From Populus alba (Eukaryota; Streptophyta; Magnoliopsida; Malpighiales; Salicaceae): DNA of 64,000 bases. The stretch lies in the NCBI RefSeq assembly GCF_005239225.2, contig NC_133288.1, positions 22,636,169-22,700,168 on the forward strand. Reading direction: 5' to 3'. The stretch's first letter is position 1; every line of letters starts with the position of its first letter. The position numbers and the translations under genes are program-made. Of the stretch, positions 35,166 to 48,100 are shown one piece after another. The notes beneath the pieces were generated by a model that was given only the letters and a program-made list of their open reading frames with translations, had not been told where the DNA came from and made no database searches.

Positions 35166-37628
35166 TTACATTTTGCTAGTAGTCTTTCCCTTTGAAATGC
35201 TTCCCATGGCCTTTGCCTTCTCCTTCAGGACATATTTTTGTACCTTCCCGGTTGAAGTCTTTGGCAATTCCTGAAACACAACAGTTCGAGGTGTCATGTA
35301 GTGGGGCAAGTGATCTCTACAAAATTTGATAAGTTCTTCTGCGTTGGCATTGCATCCTTCCTTCAACTTCACAAATGCACAAGGTGTTTCTCCCCAGTAA
35401 TCATCAGGTCTTCCTACTATAGCTGCTTCCAGAACTGCAGGATGACTAAAAAGTACAGACTCCACCTCAATTGAGCTGATGTTTTCGCCCCCAGAGATTA
35501 TAATGTCCTTTGATCGATCCTTTAGCTCTATATAACCATCAGGATGTTTCACCCCTAAATCTCCACTCCTAAACCATCCACCACTGAATGCATCTTTTGT
35601 TGCTTCCAAATTTTTCAAATATCCATTCATCACAGTATTACCTCTAAACATAACCTCACCCATGGTTTTTGCATCTGCTGGCACACTCTTCATGGTTACA
35701 GGATCTTTTATATCAAGTCCCTCCAACCCAATATGTTGCACCCCTTGACGAGACTTGATCTTTGCTTGACCTTCTGGAGTTAGGGAAGCCCATTCTGGTT
35801 TCCATGTGCGAACTGTGCCAGGACCATAGGTTTCTGTCAAACCATATGAGTGAGTCACATGAAATCCTAATTCTTCCATCTTGAATAGCACATGAGATGG
35901 TGGGGGTGCACCTCCTGTCATGACCGCCACTTTTCCTGGAAGAGGTCTTTTTTCACTAGCTGGTGCATTTATTATCATGTTCAGAACTGTTGGTGCACCG
36001 CTCATGTGAGTAACCTTGTGCTGGGCAATATTTTCAAATATGTCTTTTGCGGTAACATATCTCTGGCAAACATTCGTACCACCCTGTGCAGCCACAGCCC
36101 AAGTAAGACACCAACCATTGCAATGAAACATGGGGACGCACCATAGATATACAGGCATCGCACTCATGTCATTTAGAAGAGCAGCAGCAAGAGAATTAAG
36201 ATAAGCTCCTCTATGGCTATAAATAACACCTTTTGGACTTGATGTAGTGCCTGAAGTATAATTAAGCGAAATGGGATCCCATTCATCTCGTGGCCGTCTA
36301 ACTTCAAAGTCCAATTTTCCCTTTTTCAAAAGACTCTCATATTCCAAGATTCTAGGGGAGGAAATGGCAGCCGGCTGACCACACTCTGGGATTAAGACAA
36401 GAAGTGGCAGCTTGGTTTTTCTCTCTGAGAAAATCTCGAGTGCTCCTTGAGCAATTGGGAGACATTGGTAGTCTACAAAAATAAGTTTAGCCTCTGAGTG
36501 TTTCAGCAAGACAGACACCATTGAAGAATCATGGCGCACATTAAGTGTACACAAAACTGCCCCAGCCATCGGAACACCGAAATGTAGCTCATACATTGCT
36601 GGAATATTTGGGGCCAATGCAGCAACCTGCTCAGATTTCTAGACATTAATGTTTGGTAGATATTTACATTATTTTCATTAATGTGCAGAGATTAAAGAAA
36701 CTAATAACCTTAAATAGATTAAGAAGCAAACATACAAGAACAAGAACAAGTAATGGAATTTCTTTTGCAGAACTGCACCGCTTTTTTACCATCGAAGAGG
36801 GTATATTTATTTCAAGACAATATCCCAAGTCTCTTGAAATTCCCGTAATTTAAGTATCAAATGTTGAATTGTTCTATTGGGTTTTAGACCAAACACCAGC
36901 AACCATCTGGTGAAACAAACCCTGGATACATCATGGCAACTTCTTGTATCAAAGCGAACCCAGAAAGGGAATCCTATGTGGTCCATTAAAAAGCAGTGTA
37001 AGCTATGCATGTCTAAAATTCTTCATTTAGCATTCACCTAATTAGATGTTGAAACAAAAAAATTATCCCTTTCTTCCATTATCAATCATGATCTCTGGCA
37101 TTCCGTAAGGTGGTAGACATTGACAAGCAGCCGCGATTTATTCAAGTTCTGGGCCATATATATACATCCAAACAAAAATCTTGGCGAACCACAAATGGCA
37201 AAAGAGACAAATTCTATCAAGTTTAACAATTAATTCAGATTAAATTCAACATAAAATTCAACCAGAAGCCAATTTCATGCCTCGAATTTCCATTTCAAAA
37301 AGAAAAAAAATAAAAATTTTCCAATATTTTGAGATACAAATCCAAAAATTGTCAGCAAATCAGAACAAAAACGCTTTAAAACGAGAGAAAAATTAAAGAA
37401 GATAGAAACAGAGGAGCAGCTAGTAGTTACCACATCACCAGGGGAAATTCCGAGATGGGCAAGAACAGAAGCGAGTCTGACGCACCTCTCATGAGTCTCC
37501 TTCCACGTGTACTTGATGTCACCATAGGCAACAGAGATTCTGTCTCTGTAAACAATGGCTGAGCGTTCAAGAAAGCTGATTGGAGTCAAAGGGACGTAGT
37601 TAGCTGAGCACTTGACCATGCCCTCCAT
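35166..37628 (-). CDS. Peroxisomal acyl-activating enzyme (acyl-CoA ligase)
   Basis: Member of the plant AAE/benzoate-cinnamate-butyrate CoA ligase group (ANL superfamily), forming an acyl-AMP and then an acyl-CoA. Two exons: 37628-37431 and 36626-35166, 552 residues. Visible adenylation motifs: [18 protein letters not shown] (A3) near residue 190, LTETYGPG (A5) near 330, WFRSGDLGV (A7) near 430, [18 protein letters not shown] (A8) near 450, and [11 protein letters not shown] (A10, with the catalytic Lys) near 530. The C-terminus is Ser-Lys-Met, a known PTS1 variant, so peroxisomal import is expected. Substrate cannot be read from the sequence; benzoyl, cinnamoyl or short-chain acyl substrates are all possible. 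I chose MEGMVKC at 37628. A second Met lies three codons later, and the longer open frame upstream looks like leader. Confidence 0.93.
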
Positions 37629-39470
37629 TTTCACTCCAAAATTATCACTTTCTCCCTTGGTTTTTGGTGTTTCTTTTATTATCAGAATCAGACCGAGCCT
37701 GTCCACCTTAATTGTAGCTCGTGTCGTGCTGCGCATTAAGGTAGTGTTTGTTTTTATATTTTAAAAATATATTTTTAATATTTTTAAATTGTTATTATAT
37801 TAAAAATAATTTTTAAAAATAAAATAAAATTTTTTAAAATTTTTTTCCAAACAAAATAAATTTTTAAAAATATCAACTACCACAATTCTAAACGAAGCAT
37901 AACTTTTTATTGCTACTTCGACACAAATAATGTCACCACTGGAAAAAAATAAAATATCTGGGTAAGGTAAGTGACAGGTTTTTTTTTTATTATTAATATA
38001 AATGTCGGAGCTAATTTGAATTACCTGACTAATCTTAAAAATCTTAAAATTAATAATTTATATAAACTTTCAATAACCTTATAACTAGTAATTTTTATAA
38101 AATAAATCTAAAAATTAACCAGTTCAACTATACCTTCAAGGGTCGGTAAGTAACAGCTTTAAAAGAAGAGAAATGTGCATATGGCCTCTATTATGCCAAT
38201 CGGATCTGTTCTGTAGTTTAGCTAATTGTGATTAAAATCATATGTTGTTATATCTATAATTTTAAATTTATTTAGTTAATTAACATATGATATAGTTTAT
38301 ACGGGTTTCATTAAAATTATCTTTTAAAAAATTTACTTAAAAAAATTATAATTTGTAGATTTTTAAAAATTTATTTTCTTGAATGATAATCATAAAATCT
38401 ACCATTACACTACCTAGTATCAATATTTTTTTTTTCTATCTCTTGTCAAGTTTTCGTGCACCACCACTGCACATTATTGTGCATTAATTTAATTTATTTA
38501 AAACATCTATTGCGTGGAAAGGATTATTTTTTTATTCATAAAAAAATAATTAATAAAAAAGAGAGAAGAAATTCACTTACTAGTGGAGGATCAAGTTTAC
38601 TGGGCTCTTACTCAAAAGTTGAGAGTTCTACTTGACTGTTCTATCTTTCGAGTGTCCAATATATATCAGCCTTTAAACCTAGCCTGTCTATTTGCTTCTC
38701 ATTTTCCTGAGTAGGACCACTCGGCATGTATGTCTGCATGCATGCATGTCGTGTCCAAATTGTGTGCTTCGAAGAAGCAATTGCTATTGTGATTAGATTG
38801 GGTAGGCTACGTAATCGCATACGTATTCAAATTGTAGCTTTTGACGTGTCACAATACGAGTGGAAGGGATCAAGGTAGCTGGTCTCTACTATCTTGAGAG
38901 CTGGACTGAAGTAGTCAAGATGCATTCGATCTATGAAATCAGGTCTCATATCTAATGCTAGACATGACTTGTAGCGTGTTGCTCACGTGTTTTGATGGAC
39001 TAGATGTGTAAGGGGTTCGTGTTGATGATTACTTTAAACAGTCTTCTTACACTAAGTAGTCATCATTTCATTTTTTTTCTTTTTGTTTGAAAGAAATTAA
39101 AGCTTGGATTAACCTACAACCTGAGCCTACGAACAGACCGATCAACGAGTTGAATATTGTATCTAGCTGTATTCCTTAAATCAGTTCTGTTTAAGAAAGA
39201 ATATTCGTGAACAAGACATGGAGGGGTCAGACATCTTGTCTGCTTTTTTGTTTTTGAACATCGAATTGAGCAGATAGTATTTCATCCAGCTTGGAAATCT
39301 TTTACAGGAGCCAATGAGCTCAAGAGGTGGCCTTACAGTCCAGTCCAGAGGACAGTGATTGGGCCATAGTCATGATCTAGATGTCATGTTACCATACATA
39401 TTGTCTGGGTTCTTCATCATCCAGCCACGTTGTAGATGTCTTTTGTGTAAACTTGAAGACATGGAGCCGT
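37629..39470. other. AT-rich spacer, no gene seen
   Basis: Position 37737-37870 is a copy of the AT-rich dispersed repeat, immediately upstream of the acyl-activating enzyme gene. The rest has no open frame worth reporting. Confidence 0.45.
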
Positions 39471-39643
39471 AATTGCAAATGCTCTTGAATACCGCTACAA
39501 TACCTTCACGTGGATTTTTCAAGAAAATCTCCTTTGCGAATCTCTGGATTACATGGTCTTTCTTCTAGCAAGCCAGTTATTAGTTTTATTGCCTTCTCTT
39601 GGTTCTGCACATAATCATAAACAGCAAGTGACTCGAATGAAGC
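39471..39643 (-). pseudogene. Orphan exon-like fragment
   Basis: After a textbook acceptor (TTTGCTCTTCTTACAG) the minus strand reads ASFESLAVYDYVQNQEKA then a Leu/Glu-rich helix, about 45 residues, before a stop near 39508. The pattern resembles one helical-repeat exon of a larger protein. No partner exons are found nearby. Just upstream (39701-39735) is a perfect tandem copy of a 17-base unit. It may be a gene relic; I do not recognise the family. Confidence 0.25.
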
Positions 39644-40408
39644 CTGTAAGAAGAGCAAACGTTTGCTAAAATAATTCCCTTTTTAAACATCTATGAAATT
39701 GCAGTACCAGGAATATTGCAGTACCAGGAATATTCCTTTTTAAACAGCTTATCTTTGGGGGGCTAGGGCCAAAAGAGGCCAAGACTAAGTTCCTGAGGTA
39801 TTTGTGTTGGAGCCATGTTTTGAAATGATTGATGCAGCTTCTTGATGAGAAGAAGCTTGGCAAATGAACCCATTTACCATCTCTCAACTAACTTTCCTTT
39901 TTGTTGAAGAAGGAAATAGATGAAATCAGGATCTGATGATACAATCACTGGCCCACCCACCAAGGCTGGTTCGAAATAGGGAACCATATCTGCAATCACA
40001 AAAAAGAGAAAATGAAGGCCAAAAATCAACCATCAGAGTAGAAATTAAGCCTAATCAACGTGGGGGGGGAGGGGAAACAAGACGATTATTTTTCTGCTCA
40101 CTTTCTCATTCTCTCCTTGATAAAATTTGGGATGCCTGGTGACTTGCGTGGACTAAGAAACTGCATGGTTTCCCCAACATATGGGGAGCCCATGGATTCA
40201 GGCGTAGCCTTTTCCTTTTCTCTCTGTCTGGCCCATAAAATGCGCAAGCCCAATTTCTTTATATCAAAATAGTGGGCCCACAACCCAATTGACGAGAGAC
40301 ATCAAAATAAAAAATGATCCAATGCAATGCAGGGCAGCAACCGGTGCAAAAAAAGTAAGTCAATGCAAAATCCGAACATTTTAAGGAAAGAAATCATTGT
40401 CATACCTT

Positions 40409-40437
40409 AACCGTCAGATCAAGAATATGACCGTTGA
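40409..40437 (+). promoter_or_regulatory. MYB-type/MSA-like motifs upstream of 40665 gene
   Basis: The motif ACCGTTGA (reverse TCAACGGT, containing the MSA core AACGG) lies at 40430-40437 and a related AACCGT at 40409-40414. They are about 230-255 bases upstream of the ATG. Such elements bind three-repeat MYBs at G2/M genes (family knowledge). The match is short, so this is a suggestion only. Confidence 0.3.
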
Positions 40438-40664
40438 GCCGCTCCCCTATATGAATTCAAACACGTAGTCCACAGAACCCTACAAACACAGAGAGAAGGA
40501 ATCAGACAAAAAGCGGAGCCTCTACTATAAACAATTCAAATCAAAAGGTAAATCATCTCTCCATCTCTCTTCAGTCTTTAATTTCCTGTCATCACAAGAA
40601 CACCATCATCATCTTTAACTCTCTTTCTTTATACACAGTTTTCTTTGAAGAAATCTTTCTCAAA

Positions 40665-41375
40665 ATGTCAAGGATGAGAACCGATCGCAAGCCTCCACTT
40701 GCTAAATCCCCCATCAGGATCCGTCCTCGCCGTGTTCTTCGATCCGAATCCACCGCTTTGCAAACTCCTCCTGGTGAGCTTATCATTCGTTGTTGTTGTT
40801 TATGGTGTTTGTTTCTTGGATAAAGAAGGTTTTTAACCAACTTTTTGGTTGTATCAGGTTCTTTGACTAAGTCCCAGAAACCAAACCGAAAATTGGACAC
40901 GGAAGATTCTGACCTCCGCCCCGAATACCATTCAATATCCTGCGAATTGCGTGCTCTAGCGAAGATGGTTCGCGATGAAGTTGGAAATGGGGAGTCAACT
41001 AATGGTGGGGTCGGTAAAAGTTTGAGTGCAAATTCTAGTCCTTTGTTTGAGAGGGGGAGGTTTTATGAGGAGTATTCTGCTAGGAGAAATGACAGGCTGA
41101 AGAGAAAGAAAGGAGACACAGGTGATGATGTGAAGACTCCTTATAATCTTGGAGTTACTGTTGAGTCGTCGAAAAGGAGGTACACAAGGAAGCTTGAGAG
41201 CGCAAGGAAATCTGTATCTGATGCTTGCCTTGTGGAGAGAAATGAGACTCCAAGGTACCTGTTGAGGAGCATGAATAAGGAGAACAAGAAACCTCCTTTG
41301 CCTGTTTACAGCTTTGAGAAATCTGTGCTTGCAGGTGAAAGGAAAGTTGCTGCTCGCAAGGTTAGGAAAATCTGA
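40665..41375 (+). CDS. Small basic protein with KEN box, possible mitotic regulator
   Basis: Two exons, 40665-40773 and 40858-41375, give 208 residues. The frame is open across a phase-1 intron with canonical ends. The product is very basic (many Arg/Lys) and lacks membrane or catalytic features. It carries CDK-type sites near the N-terminus (KSPIR, QTPPG), RxxL D-box-like motifs (RRVL near residue 22, RYLL near 174) and a KEN motif (NKENKKPP near 180). A conserved-looking segment is EYHSISCELRALAKMVRDEV. A terminal YSFEKSVLAGERK segment follows the KEN. These features resemble small APC/C-regulated proteins such as sororin- or PATRONUS-like factors, but I cannot claim homology. The ATG has a good context and the 5' UTR is pyrimidine-rich. 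Confidence 0.75.
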
Positions 41376-42243
41376 ATGTCAGAATTGGGTTTTGAAGATG
41401 GTTTTATTGATTTTTGAATTTTCTCTGGGGATTTTCTTTGTAATGGAAACTGGATCTTCATTTATTTATGAAGTATCATTGTTTCAAGGAAATGTTTGTT
41501 TGTTTCTGGTAAATAATTCTGATGCATGAGATGATAGGATTACTATCAGCTGGCTGTATTTTTTCTCCAGAAACTTGGTTGGGGGAATGAATTTGTTTAG
41601 AAATTGCAGCCCTTGTTAACCAAATAATGGTATCCTGCAAATATCGCAAACTTCATTAACTCTCCTTTTCAAAATGGTCCAAGAGAATCACAGAGACAAG
41701 ACTTTTTTCCATTTTGAAGAAGATTAATTAATTTGTGGATGTAGGAGAAGCAGATTGTCTAATAATAAGGTGGGTAAAGCATCTACCGAAAGGTGTACCA
41801 TAAGATAGTGACAACATGAGGTGCTTGGTTGTTGCAATTCTTTTTTTCTATCACAATTCACAGTAGCATGAGCCTCAATACCCACGACCATGACATTGAT
41901 TTTGGGAATAAATAACAGTAGCTGGTCGAGATTTTAGCAACCACGGAGGAACATACATAAATCGAAAAAGAGAAAAAGGAGATTCTTGCAATAAATCTGT
42001 TAAATATTTGGCAATTTCTTCCCGTGAATATTGACAAAAAAGTTCGCATATGTGTATATTTAAATCAAACTCCTCCCAAAAAACAAGAGCTAATGTGATA
42101 ACAATTCTACTATGAATCCAAAACCTATTTCTGTATGAGGAAACAAGCAAACAAATCTTTGCAAAATTAAGAAGGATTGTGTGCAAGTGCAAGCGCGCAA
42201 GGTGTTACAAAACCGATCTTGTTGATAAAAACAGCGTTGCTTC
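41376..42243. other. Convergent 3' UTRs; no gene seen
   Basis: Lies between the stop of the small basic protein gene (+) and the stop of the DPMS1 gene (-). Only short chance frames are present. Confidence 0.45.
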
Positions 42244-44416
<2,173 letters not shown>

Positions 44417-45114
44417 TTTTGTTTCGATCGTGAACCCTAATTTTTCAGAAATTTTGAAGGAAATATTAAAGTACGAGGTAAAGAGTCTTCCGGTAAGAGT
44501 CCAAGGTTGTTAACTTTGTGATGATCGAGGGACGGAGGAAAGCTCTGGGTTCGTGGTCTGGTTGCTTCAAGATATGGGCTGAAGTAGAGGCACGTTTGCG
44601 CATAGTCGTGGGTCGATCGTCGGTGGGCTAGACCCATCAAAGAAGGTTGTCAGGAATTCAAAAACATAATTATTATACTCAGATTAGCCTAATAACCTAT
44701 TAACTTATTTGGCAAAGTCATGCCAAGTTTTTATTTTTATTTTAATTTAAATATTAATTTAATTAAACCCAACCCAAATGACTTGACGCAGGTTATTTTG
44801 TACGTGACATGGATCAAGTGAAATTTAATCAATTTTTTAAAAATAAAATTGTCTAAAACAAAATTATTTTAGTTTTTTACTCGGGATATTACTACAATGA
44901 TTTATTTGATATATACACGCACACATGTGAATATTTCACAGGTTTATTGCCTCGAGTGTAGTTTGAGCAATCTTATTTATTTACAGCAGCATACTTGTAC
45001 ATCTGTACAAGAGCCATACAAATCTCTTCAGAATGATCGAGGAAGCCTCATATAAACCTAGTTTATTCTTAAGGTGAAAATTAAGAGGTGTACTCCGATG
45101 TTGGATGAAGATTC
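44417..45114. other. Intergenic, DPMS1 promoter side and SBE 3' UTR
   Basis: A GC-balanced segment at 44440-44640 probably belongs to the DPMS1 leader or promoter. AT-rich DNA follows to 44940. The stretch from 44940 to 45114 is probably the 3' UTR of the branching-enzyme gene. Confidence 0.4.
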
Positions 45115-48100
45115 TTAATCATCCGATGCATCATCCCCAAAATCTTCAACTTCAAAGTTCACTGTCTTGCTAAGTCCACTACCATCACCATCACCATCCA
45201 CCAAGTGTGGTTTTCCGACCTTAGCCTGACGGGCAGCTTCTTCAACATCCTCTTGCTCTGGTATAACATCAGCAGCTAATATCTCATTCAAGCCCATCTC
45301 ATCATTATCATCATGGCTCTCTTCGCTTTCTTCGACTCTATAGTAAACCTTTTGAGGAGGGTGATTTAAACAAGAAAAAACTGCTCTTAGATTTCATCTT
45401 TAAGCACAAAAACCCTAAAGAATGCATCAACTTGTTAGCTACAAGAACTACTCGAGTCAAGCTCAAGTAGATCACTCGTATGACTATAGTTGCTCAAGTT
45501 TGTACCCTTTTCCAGGATGAGACTAGTAAGGAACACCGATAGACATAATAACCTCACATATGTAAATCTAAAGTAGAATGAAATAGAACTCACCACACAT
45601 GTGCGGGCTGGCGAGAGTACTTTGAAGGAGTTGGGACGATTGTTGAAATTTGTTTCAGGTACTCCTGGTATCCCTTCAGGAGATGTGAAATGGTCTGCAT
45701 CGTGGCCCACCTGACAGATTAATTAGCAGAACATCACGAAGATATCAAAACAACTAATGAAGAGGATACTGTGTTAAGTCCGTTCCTAGTTCCCACAAAG
45801 ACCCATTTTCCCTATCTTTACAATGTTTTCTTCGTCTACACCCTTCAAGAAAAAATGGTCTTTCCCACTACTTACAGGATACAAAGATCAGTCGTGTAAC
45901 CATAAGTCCATGTTTTCGAGATAGAGTGAAAAATGATGTAGTGAGTATTCACTTCTACTTTTCCCATTTGGTTGTCAATTCTAAATAATCATGCACATGT
46001 TTTCTTACTCTTCCATGTCCACCAAATTCCAAGGCATCACTGTCCAGTGCAACTCTATACTTCCCGGGCAAGTCACACCCAACCTTGTACCTGTACATAG
46101 AGATTACAACTCAGAGAGTTAAAACATCTGAATAATTTACCATCAGAATCTTGGAACTGTTTTCAACTTCGCAGTACATGCAGTCTGCTGCCAATCATTC
46201 TGTACGGAACTACACCCACAGTCTACAAATGTGAAAACAACTCTTCTGATAATTGAAACACACGTACCCATCATATGTTTTCTCCGGATGAAAATTGAAC
46301 ACAAAAACCAGATCTCCACGCTCAAAGACAATAACCTGTAATGTGTAACAGGCAATCAATTTCATGAACGAAATGATGAAACAGGTTATATATAAAAAGA
46401 CTTGGAAAAAACCATCCTTGCAACACCTTTGAACTCTATCTCCCTGATTCAACTTGGTTAATGCACCTCTTAAATAAGACACAAAACAGATATCTATTAG
46501 ACAGGATAGCTGTACCTTATCTTCTTCATTTGTACTGCTCACAATCTGCTTCGTAGATGCTAGGAAAGAATATTTTTCATCAAGCAAATTCATAGCTCTG
46601 TCAAATGCATTCATGAACTGAACCAGTGTGGTGGCACAAAAGAAAATGTTGTAAATACACATTGAAAACAGTAAAAGATTACATACAACCAATGAGATAG
46701 ACAATAATAAGATCAGCTGAGACATGCTATGTGCATCCAGCTTATCACATTTCTCCTCTCTTATCTCATGCAGTTATCTAGTAACCTCGTATGCTTCTTG
46801 AAAAAGTTTGTTGGTAGTGGCTTTTGTCCAAGAAAGATATGGATGTTCCTCAGTCTATGAATTACTTTTACACTTAAAAATAAATAAATAAAATTAAGTT
46901 CCAGAGGTATTTAGACATTTCAAGTATCAAGGTCAACATTTTGATTTTGATATCTGGAAAGCCATAATTAGAAGACTCGGAACAACTTGATAAAGAGGTA
47001 GTAAAATTGATGAAAATGAGATCTCAAACCTTGTATCTTAAGTGTTCCATGTCCACAAGATTCCATTGGCGTCTACACATTTCGTAACTCCATCCATTGC
47101 CTTCTCTGGGGAAGTCAATCCACTCAGGATGCCCAAACTATAAGAAGCATTGGTAGCAATTAACACAAGGATTAGACACAAATAGAATACCTGATTTTTA
47201 AGCAGAAGAGAAGGGAAAGAGTTTCTCCAATTCAGTGTTAGATAAGAGAAGAAAAGATCCAGGTATTTAAAATGTTAGCAAATTAGTATATCTTATTTGG
47301 GGTATGCGCTCTTGTTGGTAATGCCTTTAATCACATTTACTTTAAAGCAATGTCAAAGAAACATACAGCTCAACCTTACATAATCTAAAAGATTGTGTTT
47401 GTTGAAGAATTTAAAATGTTAGTAACATGATCCGTGTTTATTATACAAGAAGATATCTAGGTCTGACAATTCAGTAGCCCCAGGAGTTCAGAATTAGCTT
47501 GTGTGCTTACTTCATTTCCCATAAAATTAAGATGTCCCTCGCCTCCTAGTGCCATAGTTATAAAATGTATCATCTGCAAAATACAATTACAATAATGAGA
47601 ACAAAGAAAAAATAATAATATTAATTCTTCAACAAATTTTTATGGCATTGAGCTGGATCCAATTTACAAATTTTTATAGCAGTGGTTTTCAGGGCCAAAA
47701 CAAGAAACAGCGTCTGAAGCGTAGCTATATAATGTTTTTGACTTGGAAAATCAAAAAGCTGAGCCTAAATGAGTTTAAGGTCACAGGGATGGGCAGACAA
47801 AAGCACATTTAGAGAAAGAAAGAGAAGTTACTGTTGGAGCATGAACTGACGAAAGTGATCTGACATATTATCATACCTTATGAAGAGCAATCCCTCGATC
47901 AACAGCAGGTGGAGCCTCTGTCAAACAAGACATGCCAGAATACATTTCTTTATCCATCAGGATGAAGGCAATGGTCTTGTCACCTACAATGGACTGCAGA
48001 ATGAAGACACCATTTTCTTGAGAAGGACATGAAGGTAAAAGTGGACAAGAATGATTAATATATCATGCAGGGTAACAAATATAACTAGAAGTATCAGACT

